Source: Rhodoferax sp.
Lineage (GTDB): Bacteria; Pseudomonadota; Gammaproteobacteria; Burkholderiales; Burkholderiaceae_C
Direction: 5' to 3'
DNA length: 64,000 nt
NCBI GenBank assembly: GCA_008015235.1
Contig: SSFF01000004.1
Span: 124,001 to 188,000, forward strand
Position 1 is the stretch's first letter, and each line of letters opens with the position of its first letter. The position numbers and the translations under genes were made by a program. The notes beneath the pieces were generated by a model. It searched no databases. It was not told the DNA's origin and saw nothing but the letters and a program-made list of their open reading frames with translations. Shown piece by piece: positions 45,969 to 54,649 of this stretch.

Positions 45969-47949
45969 TTCCCACCTGCCAAGTCTGCGCCAGGCGATTT
46001 CGCGCCGGGTGCTGCTGCTGGCATTTGTGCAGGTGGTGCTGGCCCTGCTGGTGGCACGCTGGCAGCTGCTGCCCCAGCTCGAAGCCTTGCAGATTGGCCT
46101 CAACGACACATTGGCACGCAACGTAGCCCAGTCCACGGAGCGTGCGCTGGTGCGGCCCCTTCAGAGCATGGGGGCCAATGCCCGTGTGCTCAACCAGCAA
46201 CGTGCGCGCACCGAAACTTTGGACCAATCGGTCGTGCAAGCGCTGGCCCAGAGCCACCCGGTAGCGGAGTCGGTCTTCTTGTTGGACACCAAGGGCAGGG
46301 TTCGGACCATTGCCTACAACAACGAAAGCGGCGCGGTAGCCATCGACCGCATTGGCCTGGATCTGTCCAGCAGTGCCGCATTTGCGGATTCCTACAGTGC
46401 ACCGGTCACCATCAGTACCGTCTACCTGTCGCCGGTGAGTGAACAGGCCACCGTGGCCGTTTCTGCGAGCTTGGCCGATGGCGGGCGCCTGGTCATGGAA
46501 CTCAGCCTGGCACGCTTGGCCCAGCTCAACCGCGTGGAGCAGGACAGCAATGGACTCAACGTCCTCATCGTCGATGACAACGGCTACATCGTGGCCGACA
46601 TGAATTCCGACAAGCCACAACGCAATGCCATGCTGCCCATAGAAGCCTTGCGTGCAGTGCAGGCGCAGGTGGCCGCCAGCATCGACTATGACGGGCAGCG
46701 CTGGTTTGCCTCGTCCACCCCCGTGAACCTGGGGCGCCTGCAATGGCGTGTTCTGGTGCTTCGCCCTGCCACGGCCGTGTTTGGCCCGGTGACGGAAATC
46801 GTCCTCATGACGGTCGGCAGCATTGTGCTGGTCATGGCGCTGAGCTACATGGTCATGCTGCTGTTCACACGCGGTCTGACACGAGCCGCCGAAACCCTGG
46901 CCGTGCACGCCCAGGAGTTTTCGGACGGACGCGTGCCGCAACAGCGCAACCTGCGTTTCCGCGATCTGTTCCACGTCGACAAAAGCATGCGTTCCATGGC
47001 GCTTACCCTGCGCCAGCGTGAGCAGGCCTTGCGCCAGATGAACGAGGAACTGGAGCAACGCGTGCAGCAGCGCACCATCCACCTGCAAAAGGCCAATGCC
47101 GAACTGGAACAGACTATGCAGCAGTTGGCCAGTACGCAGAGTGAACTGGTGCAGGCCGGCAAGATGTCGGCCTTGGGCAGCATGGTGGCGGGAATCGCCC
47201 ACGAAATGAACACTCCGGTAGGCAATGCGCGGCTGGTGGCCACCACGCTTCGGGACACGGCGCGGCAAATGGAGCGCGACGTGCGTTCGGGCAAGGTGTC
47301 GCGCAGCCAGTTGTTGGCCGACATCGAGTCGGTGTCCGCAGGGACTGACCTGATCGACCGCAGTCTGGAGCGTGCAGCCGATCTGGTGCAGTCCTTCAAG
47401 CAGGTGGCGGTGGACCAGACCTCCAACCGCCGTCGCGTGTTTTCCCTGCAAGAGGTCATCCATGAAAACGAAGTGTTGCTGGCACCCCGCCTACGCGGCG
47501 CCGGGGCCAGCGTCCATGTGCATGCCCCGGCCGAAAAGCTGACGATGGACAGCTACCCCGGTGCCCTGGGGCAGGTCATCACCAACCTCATCGAGAACGC
47601 CCTGGTGCACGGCTATGCCGGCCGCAGTGGGGGACAGATCGATGTGCGTGTGGAGCCCTTTGACGACCACCAGGTGCAGGTGCAGGTATCTGACCACGGG
47701 CGGGGTATTCCGCCAGAGTCGCTGGGCAGGGTGTTTGACCCGTTTTTCACCACACGGCTTGGACAAGGCGGCAGCGGGCTGGGGCTGTCCATTGTCTATG
47801 GGCTGGTGACACGCACCCTGGGTGGGCGCATCGGTGTCGAGTCGACGCCAGGGCAGGGCACCACGTTCTCGCTGGTGCTGCCCTTGCAGGGGCCTGAGGA
47901 GGCCGAATCGGCCAGTGCCCACACGGCCACGCCACCCATGGCGGCGTAG
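45943..47949 (+). CDS. Membrane sensor histidine kinase, orphan
   Basis: 668-aa hybrid-free kinase. TM1 at about residues 22-40, periplasmic double-Cache-like sensor (41-280; SVFLLDTKGRVRTIAYNN, VLIVDDNGYIVAD), TM2 at 285-308, then coiled coil (355-405) and HisKA with phospho-histidine H420 in MVAGIAHEMNTPVGN. ATPase domain: N box NLIENALVHGY, G1 DHGRGIPPESLG, F box FDPFFTTR, G2 GGSGLGLSIVYGLV. The start at 45943 overlaps the binding-protein gene by 26 bases, implying one operon. No response regulator is in the window. Confidence 0.9.
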   Translation: MAISHHSTDSHLPSLRQAISRRVLLLAFVQVVLALLVARWQLLPQLEALQIGLNDTLARNVAQSTERALVRPLQSMGANARVLNQQRARTETLDQSVVQALAQSHPVAESVFLLDTKGRVRTIAYNNESGAVAIDRIGLDLSSSAAFADSYSAPVTISTVYLSPVSEQATVAVSASLADGGRLVMELSLARLAQLNRVEQDSNGLNVLIVDDNGYIVADMNSDKPQRNAMLPIEALRAVQAQVAASIDYDGQRWFASSTPVNLGRLQWRVLVLRPATAVFGPVTEIVLMTVGSIVLVMALSYMVMLLFTRGLTRAAETLAVHAQEFSDGRVPQQRNLRFRDLFHVDKSMRSMALTLRQREQALRQMNEELEQRVQQRTIHLQKANAELEQTMQQLASTQSELVQAGKMSALGSMVAGIAHEMNTPVGNARLVATTLRDTARQMERDVRSGKVSRSQLLADIESVSAGTDLIDRSLERAADLVQSFKQVAVDQTSNRRRVFSLQEVIHENEVLLAPRLRGAGASVHVHAPAEKLTMDSYPGALGQVITNLIENALVHGYAGRSGGQIDVRVEPFDDHQVQVQVSDHGRGIPPESLGRVFDPFFTTRLGQGGSGLGLSIVYGLVTRTLGGRIGVESTPGQGTTFSLVLPLQGPEEAESASAHTATPPMAA

Positions 47950-47961
47950 CGCTGCTTGGGC

Positions 47962-48564
47962 TTAGTTTGCGAGTCCCAGCCAGGCGGTGAGGGCGGCTGT
48001 TTCCATGGACCCGGCATTCACCTGGGCCACGCCAGAAGCGCTCTTGTTGGCGACAAAGGGCACCGACTCCAGGCCCAGGCTGTTGAACAGGGCGGTATTG
48101 CTCTTGACGGCGGCTTCCACTTCCGCCGGCACGCTGCCCATGGCGCTCATGCCGCCTGTGCCGGCCAGGATGGACGCTTCGTGGGCCGACATGGCTTCCT
48201 GGGGATTGCTGGAAGCCAGCAGTGCTGCACCTTGGGCGCCGCTCTTGGCATTGATGATGCTGACCGGCATCCACACGAACTTCACCTTGCTCAGCAAGGG
48301 CTTTGCGGCTTCCCAGAGGTGACCGCAATGCGGGCACTGCGGGTCGAACAGCACATACACGGTGTTGGCGCTCATCATTGCACCCACGGTAAAGCCTTTG
48401 CCTTCGGCGGCAATCTTGTCCACCACCTGGGCTGGCGTCATCTGCGTGGCAGCAGGGGTGGCCGGTGTGGCGTCGTTCTTGGGGGAGCAAGCCATCAAGG
48501 TGCCGGTGGCGGCAGCGATCAGGCCCAGGGAGAAAGTGCGTCGGGCAATGAGTGTGTTTTGCAT
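47962..48564 (-). CDS. DsbA/DsbG-like lipoprotein with CPHC motif
   Basis: 200-aa periplasmic thiol-disulfide protein. The signal/lipobox is LGLIAAATGTLMAC (Cys at position 26), followed by an Ala/Thr/Pro linker and a dimerisation-like segment. The thioredoxin fold shows VYVLFDPQCPHCGHLWEAA and ends SLGLESVPFVANKSASGVA with the cis-Pro loop (VPF). Most like DsbG/DsbC-type isomerases, but only the CxxC is certain. Start at 48564 (MQNTLIARRTFSL). It is convergent with the histidine kinase gene, whose stop lies 12 bases away. Confidence 0.87.
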   Translation of the reverse strand: MQNTLIARRTFSLGLIAAATGTLMACSPKNDATPATPAATQMTPAQVVDKIAAEGKGFTVGAMMSANTVYVLFDPQCPHCGHLWEAAKPLLSKVKFVWMPVSIINAKSGAQGAALLASSNPQEAMSAHEASILAGTGGMSAMGSVPAEVEAAVKSNTALFNSLGLESVPFVANKSASGVAQVNAGSMETAALTAWLGLAN

Positions 48565-48635
48565 AGTGGTGCTTACTTTAAGCCAAATCTCGAAGGCCAT
48601 CCGACAGGTGGGGCGTTGGCGCTACAGTTCAGGAC

Positions 48636-49562
48636 ATGCAAAGCACTCGCCAATCCCTTCTCCCGCCTGCGGTCCTGTTCGCCCCGCAGGCCGACGAATC
48701 CCATCCCCTGATCATCTACCACGGAAAGGGCTGCCCGGACGGTTTCACAGCCGCCTTGGCGGCCTGGCGTTTCTTTGGCGGTCGCGGCGAGTACCTGGGC
48801 CTGGACCATGGCCAGGTGCGCAGCATTGAGGACCTGCCCGTACTGGATGGCCGTTGCGTCTACATCCTGGATTTCTCGTTTTCTGCGGAACTGCTGCAGG
48901 CCATTGATGCCCGTTGTGCCAAGCTGGTGCTGCTGGACCACCACAAGAGCGCGGCCGACAGCCTGCAGGGCTTCACCTGCCGTTGCGGAGCCTTGCACTT
49001 TGACATGCACAAGTCCGGCGCGCGCCTGGCGTGGGAGTTCTTCCTGCCCGACACCCCGCTACCCGACCTGGTGCGCTATGTGGAAGACCGCGACCTGTGG
49101 AATTGGAAGCTCGAACACAGCGCCGCCTTTCTCGCCGCCCTCGACATGGAAGCCTTCGAGCTGGAGCGCTGGGATGCGATTGCCCGTATGGACGATGCGG
49201 CATTGCAAGCCTTCATGGCCCGCGGCGCCGCCATGGACCAGAAGTTCAATAAGCTGGCAGCCGACATTGCCGAGAACGCGCAGGAGGTGGTGTTCAATGG
49301 GCAGCAGGGCCTCATGGTCAATGCGCCAGGCATGTTCCACAGCCTGGTGGGCGAGATGCTGTCGCAAAGAAGCGGCACCTTTGCCCTGATGTGGACCGCT
49401 TCCAAAGGCGGCGTCATCAAGGTGGGGCTGCGTTCGCAGCGCCCTTACGACTGCATCCCGCTGGCCAGCAGCATGGGCGGTGGTGGCCATGCCCAGGCCT
49501 GCGGATTCAAGCTGCCCCTGGACAAGTTGCCTGGTCTGCTGCAAGGCCAGCTCAACGCCTGA
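48636..49562 (+). CDS. DHH-family phosphoesterase
   Basis: 308-aa DHH phosphoesterase. Motifs: PLIIYHGKGCPDGFTAALAA (motif I variant, with D in place of the second residue), LDFSFSAELL, the DHH loop LVLLDHHKSAADSL, and the C-terminal DHHA1 substrate region SSMGGGGHAQACGFKL. The family includes oligoribonucleases and c-di-AMP/pApA phosphodiesterases (NrnA-like); in this organism a nanoRNase-like role is most probable, not proven. The start at 48636 is plausible although an internal ATG cannot be excluded. DUF2721 follows 9 bases later, likely cotranscribed. Confidence 0.9.
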   Translation: MQSTRQSLLPPAVLFAPQADESHPLIIYHGKGCPDGFTAALAAWRFFGGRGEYLGLDHGQVRSIEDLPVLDGRCVYILDFSFSAELLQAIDARCAKLVLLDHHKSAADSLQGFTCRCGALHFDMHKSGARLAWEFFLPDTPLPDLVRYVEDRDLWNWKLEHSAAFLAALDMEAFELERWDAIARMDDAALQAFMARGAAMDQKFNKLAADIAENAQEVVFNGQQGLMVNAPGMFHSLVGEMLSQRSGTFALMWTASKGGVIKVGLRSQRPYDCIPLASSMGGGGHAQACGFKLPLDKLPGLLQGQLNA

Positions 49563-49571
49563 AGGTCCGCC

Positions 49572-50021
49572 ATGTTTGTAATGGACACCACCACCGTGAC
49601 CCACGGCATCCAACTCGCCGTGGCCCCGGTTTTCCTGCTGACCGCCGTGGCCGGCATGATCGGTGTCATTGCCGGTCGTTTGGCACGTATCATCGACCGG
49701 GCGCGCGTGGTCGAGGAAAAAGGCCTGGCTACCCAAGACCCCGCGTTCCTGCAGCGTGCCCGCACCGAGCTGGCCCAGTTGCGGCTGCGGGGCCGGCTGG
49801 CCAACGCTGGCATTGCCTTGCTGACCCTCTGTGCGGTGCTCATCGGCGCCACCATCATCGCGCTGTTCGTGGGCGAAACCACCGAGTTCGAGAGCGGTAA
49901 GCTCGCGGTCGCGGGCTTCCTATGCGGCGTGGTCAGTTTCCTGCTGGCGCTGGTCTGCTTCCTAGTGGAAACGGTTATCGCCACCCGCCTGCTGAATTTT
50001 TACTTGCCTGACAAATCGTAG
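49572..50021 (+). CDS. DUF2721 membrane protein
   Basis: 149-aa integral protein with an N-terminal span (GIQLAVAPVFLLTAVAGMIGVIAG), a middle coiled region (RARVVEEKGLATQDPAFLQRAR) and two C-terminal spans (ALLTLCAVLIGATIIALFVGE, GFLCGVVSFLLALVCFLVET). The pattern matches DUF2721. Function unknown. Start at 49572, within an operon-like run DHH-DUF2721-DUF6172-like. Confidence 0.88.
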   Translation: MFVMDTTTVTHGIQLAVAPVFLLTAVAGMIGVIAGRLARIIDRARVVEEKGLATQDPAFLQRARTELAQLRLRGRLANAGIALLTLCAVLIGATIIALFVGETTEFESGKLAVAGFLCGVVSFLLALVCFLVETVIATRLLNFYLPDKS

Positions 50022-50041
50022 GCTCACTCCCAAGGACTCCC

Positions 50042-50386
50042 ATGAAAAGAACCTACCAACTCCACATCGAAGGCAAGAACCGCGACCGCCTGTTCGACGC
50101 TGCACGCCACGACATCCGCCGCTACCAGCAGCGCGAGCGCCGCCGCCCCGTGCCGGAGGGTTTTGACTTCTGGGACTTCGACTGCCGTTTTGGCGCGGAC
50201 GAAGCCTCCGCCGAAAAGGTGGCCGTGGGCGAGCTCTCTGCCCTCATCACCGCATTGACCCAGGACGGCACCGATGCCTTCTATGTGGAACTGGTGGCCC
50301 GTGCCGCAAAGCGCAGCGAGCGCCCACCGACGGCCCATGTGCGTGCTGCGCAGACCAGTGCGGCTTTCCTGGATGCCGAAGACTGA
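50042..50386 (+). CDS. Small conserved protein, DUF6172-like
   Basis: 114-aa soluble basic protein: MKRTYQLHIEGKNRDRLFDAA, the helix HDIRRYQQRERRRPVPEGFDFWDFDCRFG and a central AVGELSALITALTQDG. It resembles the DUF6172 group, by pattern only. It follows DUF2721 by 20 bases with an AAGGACTCCC-type leader, so cotranscription with DHH and DUF2721 is likely. No catalytic motif seen. Confidence 0.75.
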   Translation: MKRTYQLHIEGKNRDRLFDAARHDIRRYQQRERRRPVPEGFDFWDFDCRFGADEASAEKVAVGELSALITALTQDGTDAFYVELVARAAKRSERPPTAHVRAAQTSAAFLDAED

Positions 50387-50426
50387 GCCCAGTAACGCGT
50401 TTCAAGGCAGGCTAAGCCACCAAAAC

Positions 50427-50467
50427 TTGATCTGCATCAATTTTTGAACCTACCCCGACTCGACAAT
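50427..50467 (+). promoter_or_regulatory. Perfect FNR/Anr box at a class II promoter (hemerythrin gene)
   Basis: TTGATCTGCATCAA (50427-50440) is the exact TTGAT-N4-ATCAA consensus. A -10 GACAAT at 50462-50467 puts the box centre about 41 bp before the start site near 50474; the ATG follows at 50493 behind TGAGGAG. Confidence 0.85.
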
Positions 50468-50492
50468 GCCCGCTCACATGTGAGGAGTTGTC

Positions 50493-50996
50493 ATGGGTAA
50501 AGCAGCGGAGCAACCTGGCTTCGACGCATTGGATGCCTGCCACCGGCAGATTCAGGAGCATCTGGTGGGCTTGCGCGGGCTGGCACAGGATTTGGCAGAG
50601 TTCGGGCTGAGCGACGGCTTGCGCGCGTGTGCCAAGGCCATAGAAGCCTTCTTCTCGGCCACCGCGCGCCAGCACCACGAGGAAGAAGAGGCCAAGGTGT
50701 TCCCGGTGCTGCTGGCCAGCGGCGACAGCGGTCTGGTCGCCATGGTCCACATCCTGCAGCAAGACCACCGCTGGATCGAGGAAAACTGGCGCGAGCTGTC
50801 ACCGCGGCTGCGTGCCATCGCCCTGGGCAATGGCTGGATCGACGAAACCGAGTTCCTCAACTACGTCGAGGTCTTTCTGGAGCTGATGAACGGTCACATC
50901 GCGCTGGAGGAAACGCTCATCTACCCCGAGTCCAAGGCCCGCTGGGCCCAGGCCGTGGCGGCCCGCCTGCAGCGCCTGGACAGCCTTCGCGCTTGA
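50493..50996 (+). CDS. Hemerythrin-domain protein
   Basis: 167-aa di-iron helical-bundle protein. Iron-ligand candidates are H17 (DACHRQIQEHL), H57/H58 with E61 (ARQHHEEEEAKVFPVL), H88 (LQQDHRWIEENW) and H129 with E133 (MNGHIALEETLIYP), fitting the hemerythrin signature. Such proteins bind oxygen, NO or protect iron-sulfur enzymes at low oxygen. A perfect FNR box at the right promoter distance supports anaerobic or NO induction. Start at 50493. Monocistronic, followed by a periplasmic binding protein gene. Confidence 0.9.
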   Translation: MGKAAEQPGFDALDACHRQIQEHLVGLRGLAQDLAEFGLSDGLRACAKAIEAFFSATARQHHEEEEAKVFPVLLASGDSGLVAMVHILQQDHRWIEENWRELSPRLRAIALGNGWIDETEFLNYVEVFLELMNGHIALEETLIYPESKARWAQAVAARLQRLDSLRA

Positions 50997-51087
50997 ATCG
51001 GCGCCGTGACTGGCTGACAATGGGTCGCTGCTGCACGCGGCCGAGGCACCGTGCCTGGCCGGGGTGGGGCACTTTGCGGGAGCTTGC

Positions 51088-51855
51088 ATGCGCACATTCT
51101 GGACCTGGTGCCTGGTACTGCTGGCCATGGGGCAGGCCCACGCCGCCTGCACGCGTGTCTTGCGCACGGCCTGGTCCGACTGGCCGCCGTACTCCATGGC
51201 CGACGCCCAGGGCAAGCCGGTGGGGCTGGACGTGGAGCTGCTGCAGCGGGTAGCGCAGGAAGCCGGATGTGCCCTCCAGTTCACCGGTGACATACCCGCC
51301 AAGCGCCAGCTGGTGTTGATGCAGTCCGGCGAGCAGGACATCCAGCTGGCGGCCTCCATCACACCCGAGCGCGAAGCCTTTGCCTGGTTCAGCCCCGACT
51401 ACCGCCATGAAACCGTGGCCTTGCTGGTACGACCCGAATCGGTCAAACAGCTGCATATCAAAGACCTCCAGCAACTGGCCGACGACGACATGGCGGTGGT
51501 GGCTCCGTTCAATGGCTGGTATGGCCCGGCCTACGCCGAGCTGTTGCCAAAACTGGAAAAGCTGGGGCGCCTGCGCCTGTTCAAGAACACGGCACAGGGC
51601 CTGGAGTTGCTCAACACCCGGCGCGGTGATGTGCTGGTGGGCGACCTGTACTCGTTTCTCTACGTTGCACGCCAGCTGGGCATGCCGGTTCCGCAATCGC
51701 TGTCCCTGGCCGTGAACGACGACGTGGTGCACTTCATGTTCAGCAAGAAGTCTGTCCCGTTGCAGGACGTGAACACCATGAACGAGGCCCTGCGCCGTCT
51801 CAAGCGCAACGGCGAACTGAAGAAGATCATCGACCGCTACGACGTGGCGAAGTGA
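51088..51855 (+). CDS. Periplasmic solute-binding protein, SBP_bac_3 type
   Basis: 255-aa protein with an N-terminal signal peptide (MRTFWTWCLVLLAMGQAHAA) and a bilobal domain: LRTAWSDWPPYSMADAQGK, VGLDVELLQRVAQEAGC, LVGDLYSFLYVARQLG and a terminal RLKRNGELKKIIDRYD. It matches family 3 binding proteins of polar amino acids. No ABC permease adjoins, so it may feed a distant transporter or sense. Start at 51088; the ATG eight codons earlier (MGHFAGAC) is a poorer choice because the signal then begins oddly. Confidence 0.9.
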   Translation: MRTFWTWCLVLLAMGQAHAACTRVLRTAWSDWPPYSMADAQGKPVGLDVELLQRVAQEAGCALQFTGDIPAKRQLVLMQSGEQDIQLAASITPEREAFAWFSPDYRHETVALLVRPESVKQLHIKDLQQLADDDMAVVAPFNGWYGPAYAELLPKLEKLGRLRLFKNTAQGLELLNTRRGDVLVGDLYSFLYVARQLGMPVPQSLSLAVNDDVVHFMFSKKSVPLQDVNTMNEALRRLKRNGELKKIIDRYDVAK

Positions 51856-51963
51856 TTTGGCAGTCGTCTGTCCCGAACGTGAATTCGGGTCCTTTGCGAT
51901 TGGAGCGCGGCCGCCATGCTGAAAGCGCAGCCCCCTATATCGTGCATTGCTGGAAGACTCTTC

Positions 51964-53154
51964 CTAGCGCTTGCGGGTGGGCGTGAGCACCTGTTCCACT
52001 GCCATGCGGGCCATGGCGCCGGGAATGTCGCGGTAGGGAGGGCAGGTCAGAGCCCAGTACCAGTTGCGTTCCTGAGGTGGGGCATCAAGCTTGCGCTGGG
52101 GTGGGGCATAGGCAAAGGCTCGCAGCTCGCCCAGCAAGCGCTGGTCGCTCGCGTCGGTGACGCTCATGCGGCTGCCGGCCACCCAGTGTGCGCGCAATGC
52201 CGGGGTGTCCAGCGCGTCAATGCTGACCACGTGGCGTGCGGCTTCCTCGGTGGCAATGGTTTCCTGCACGTGGCCCTGGCTGGGGCGAAATCCCTTGAGC
52301 CGCCAGCGCTGGTAGCTGCCGTCGGGTCCGGGAACATCCACAAAGCGGTAGCCCCCCATGGTCACTGTATCGAAACCGCTGATCGAAAATCCAGCGTTCT
52401 GGACGTCCGAATTGCTGAAGTCAAAGTCAAGGAACGCTGCCACGTAGCGCTGCCCTATGCGGTCGAGCGGAATACCGGCGTCCGCCCAGGTCTTGTCTGC
52501 AAAGCGCGTGTCGGGCAACTCGGCGCGCATGCGCCCCAGGCGCACGCCCGCCACATCGTCCACCTTCTGGTGGACAGTCAGGCCTGCGGTCTGGCACTGG
52601 GCATCGAACATCGCCTTGCCGGTCCGGTACTCCTGCAGCACGCCTAGCTTGTGCCACGCGACCTGCCCGGCATACAGCACCGGCCAAGGTGCCAGCATGG
52701 CGACAAAGACCAGCAGCAGGCCGGGGACGTGGGCGGGTGTCGCCGCGTTGAGCGCACGTATGCAGGCCAGCAAGGCCAACCAGAAGGTTCCGGTTGCGGC
52801 AATCCGATGCTGCGTAACCGCCTGTTCCAGCTGCTCCGGAAAAAAGCGCAGTATGGCCAGCAGTTCGTTCGGCCACATCAGCAGGTAGATGCCGACACGG
52901 TAGTTGTTCACGTACACATAGCCCGGCAGCGCCACCAGCATGCACACCAGCAGCACCGCGCCCATGCGGCGCAGCGATGACGAAACCGTATGGCGTGCCA
53001 ACCAAACCGCCAGGCCCGCCAGGGCCAGCGTGGTAACGGCGAACAGGGCATGCAGTGCGAGGTCGAACTGGTACTGGCCCAGCGAGGGCAGGGGGCCGTC
53101 AAAGGCGGCGAAGTCACGCAGCAGTTGATACCAATGGTTGATTTGCTCTTTCAT
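51964..53154 (-). CDS. Membrane protein with C-terminal soluble domain, unknown
   Basis: 396-aa protein. About five hydrophobic spans occupy residues 30-185 (LHALFAVTTLALAGLAVW, MGAVLLVCMLVALPGYVYV, GTFWLALLACIRALNAA, VPGLLLVFVAMLAPWPVL). The remaining 200 residues are soluble and contain a Cys pair (DAQCQTAGLT and WALTCPPYRDIP). The text NNYRVGIYLLMWPNELLAIL is distinctive. I do not recognise a family. It sits immediately upstream of the udk gene (16-bp gap, same strand), but a functional link is unproven. Confidence 0.75.
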   Translation of the reverse strand: MKEQINHWYQLLRDFAAFDGPLPSLGQYQFDLALHALFAVTTLALAGLAVWLARHTVSSSLRRMGAVLLVCMLVALPGYVYVNNYRVGIYLLMWPNELLAILRFFPEQLEQAVTQHRIAATGTFWLALLACIRALNAATPAHVPGLLLVFVAMLAPWPVLYAGQVAWHKLGVLQEYRTGKAMFDAQCQTAGLTVHQKVDDVAGVRLGRMRAELPDTRFADKTWADAGIPLDRIGQRYVAAFLDFDFSNSDVQNAGFSISGFDTVTMGGYRFVDVPGPDGSYQRWRLKGFRPSQGHVQETIATEEAARHVVSIDALDTPALRAHWVAGSRMSVTDASDQRLLGELRAFAYAPPQRKLDAPPQERNWYWALTCPPYRDIPGAMARMAVEQVLTPTRKR

Positions 53155-53170
53155 GGGACCGGCTGTGGCG

Positions 53171-53809
53171 TCAGGCGCCCAGACTTTGGATGTGTGCCAT
53201 CACCTTGGTGGTGATCATGTCCACCGCCGGGCCGTTGGCGCCGTGGGGCAGTATCACGTCGGCGTTGCGCTTGGTGGGCTCGATGAACTGCTTGTGCATG
53301 GGGCGCACGGTTTCCAGGTACTGGTGGATCACGCTCTCGGCGCTGCGTCCGCGTTCGGCCATGTCGCGCTGCAGGCGGCGGATGAAGCGCACGTCGGCCG
53401 CGGTGTCCACAAAGATCTTGAGCGACATGGACTTGCACAGCTCGGCGTCGAACAGCGCAAACAGGCCTTCGATGACGATCACCGGGGCGCTGTGCACCGT
53501 CACCGTCTGCGGCGCACGGTTGTCCTGGGTGAAGTCGTACTGCGGCATGGCGATGGATTCACCGCGGCACAGGGCCTGCACCTGCGCCACCATCAGCGGC
53601 CAGTCAAACGCGTGCGGGTGGTCGTAGTTGGTCTTGCGCCGCTCGTCGCGCGCCATGGCGCTCTGGTCGCGGTAGTAGTTGTCCTGCACCACCACCGCGG
53701 CCATGCCGGGCCCGACCGAAGCCAGCACTTCGCGCGTGACGGTGGACTTGCCACTGCCGCTGCCGCCGGCCACGCCAATGACAAAAGGGGAAATGTGGGG
53801 GCTGCTCAT
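53171..53809 (-). CDS. udk: Uridine kinase
   Basis: 212-aa pyrimidine-salvage kinase phosphorylating uridine and cytidine with ATP or GTP. P-loop VIGVAGGSGSGKSTVTREVL; DNYYRDQSAMARDERRKTNYDHPHAFDW is the substrate region; QYDFTQDNRAP and VIVIEGLFALFDAELC complete the core. The ATG at 53809 (MSSPHISPF) is chosen over a 5-residue extension. The azoR gene lies 98 bases upstream on the same strand with a stable hairpin between them. Confidence 0.95.
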   Translation of the reverse strand: MSSPHISPFVIGVAGGSGSGKSTVTREVLASVGPGMAAVVVQDNYYRDQSAMARDERRKTNYDHPHAFDWPLMVAQVQALCRGESIAMPQYDFTQDNRAPQTVTVHSAPVIVIEGLFALFDAELCKSMSLKIFVDTAADVRFIRRLQRDMAERGRSAESVIHQYLETVRPMHKQFIEPTKRNADVILPHGANGPAVDMITTKVMAHIQSLGA

Positions 53810-53846
53810 CGGGCCATCATACAAGTCGCGTCCCCATAAACGGCAA

Positions 53847-53874
53847 CAGGCCAGCCCCCGAAGGAACTGGCCTG
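53847..53874 (-). terminator. Hairpin between azoR and udk
   Basis: CAGGCCAG (53847-53854) and CTGGCCTG (53867-53874) form an 8-bp perfect stem around a 12-base loop, 33 bases after the azoR stop and in the 5' region of udk. The run after it is not a good U-tract (TTGCCGTTTA), so attenuation or an mRNA-stability hairpin is as likely as termination. Confidence 0.5.
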
Positions 53875-53907
53875 CCAGGCTGCCGAAGCAGCGTGAAGTG
53901 CTGCCGT

Positions 53908-54519
53908 TTAGGCTGCGAGCTGGGCGATGCCGTTGGCGGCTTCGGCCAGGGCTTGCACCTTCTGGGTTTCACCCATGGCCAGGCCTTCGGCGCGCACAAA
54001 GCGCACGTCGGTGATGCCCAGGAAACCGAAAACGGTCTGCAGGTAGCTTTCCTGGTGCTCGGCGGCGCGGCCCCAGTCGCTGGTGGAGTACACGCCGCCG
54101 CGGGTGGAGGCCACGATCACGGTCTTGCCGGTGGCCAGGCCCTGGGGGCCGGTGGCGGTGTAGGTGAAGGTGCGGCCGGGCTGGGCAATGCGGTCGATCC
54201 AGGCCTTGAGCTGGCTGGGGATGCTGAAGTTGTACAGCGGGGCGCCCACCACGATCACGTCAGCGGCCAGGAACTGGCTCACCAGCGCTTCGGAAATGGC
54301 GTTTTCGCGCTGCTGCACTTCGCTGTGCTGGGTACCGGCCGGGGCGCGGAAGCCCAACGAATCGCCGCTCAGGTGGCTAGGGGCTTCTGCTGCCAGATCC
54401 AGGTAGTCCACCACCGTGTCGGGGTGGCTCTTGACCCACTGGGCCACGGTGTCGGCGGTGAGCTGGCGCGAAACGGAGTTGCTGCTCAGGATGCTCGAAT
54501 CGATGTGCAAGAGTTTCAT
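53908..54519 (-). CDS. azoR: FMN-dependent NADH azoreductase
   Basis: 203-aa flavodoxin-fold quinone/azo reductase. The FMN loop is [18 protein letters not shown], the flavin/active-site region [20 protein letters not shown] and [20 protein letters not shown]. It reduces quinones and nitro/azo compounds with NADH in the cytosol. Start at 54519. It is divergent from a LysR regulator with a shared 130-bp region, the usual layout for quinone-sensing control. udk follows behind a hairpin. Confidence 0.94.
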   Translation of the reverse strand: MKLLHIDSSILSSNSVSRQLTADTVAQWVKSHPDTVVDYLDLAAEAPSHLSGDSLGFRAPAGTQHSEVQQRENAISEALVSQFLAADVIVVGAPLYNFSIPSQLKAWIDRIAQPGRTFTYTATGPQGLATGKTVIVASTRGGVYSTSDWGRAAEHQESYLQTVFGFLGITDVRFVRAEGLAMGETQKVQALAEAANGIAQLAA

Positions 54520-54600
54520 GACAAATCCTTCAATAGGTGGTTGGTGTCGATGGGATAATTGTCATATTCAAGCCAATGTTTGATAAGTCGGCAAAAATGC

Positions 54601-54624
54601 GTTTCATTGTTCTGAAAATGGAAC
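54601..54624. promoter_or_regulatory. Candidate LysR operator in the azoR-lysR gap
   Basis: GTTTCATT (54601-54608) and AATGGAAC (54617-54624) form an imperfect inverted repeat (7 of 8) that contains T-N11-A spacing. It lies 26 bases before the LysR start, fitting negative autoregulation and control of azoR. Confidence 0.5.
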
Positions 54625-54649
54625 GATAGACCACAATCAGGAGCCTTCC

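Noticed and set aside
51872..51889. CCCGAA-CGTGAA-TTCGGG hairpin after the SBP gene at 51088, considered as a terminator.
   Set aside because: Short 6-bp stem and no T-run follows (TCCTTTGCG); too weak to call.
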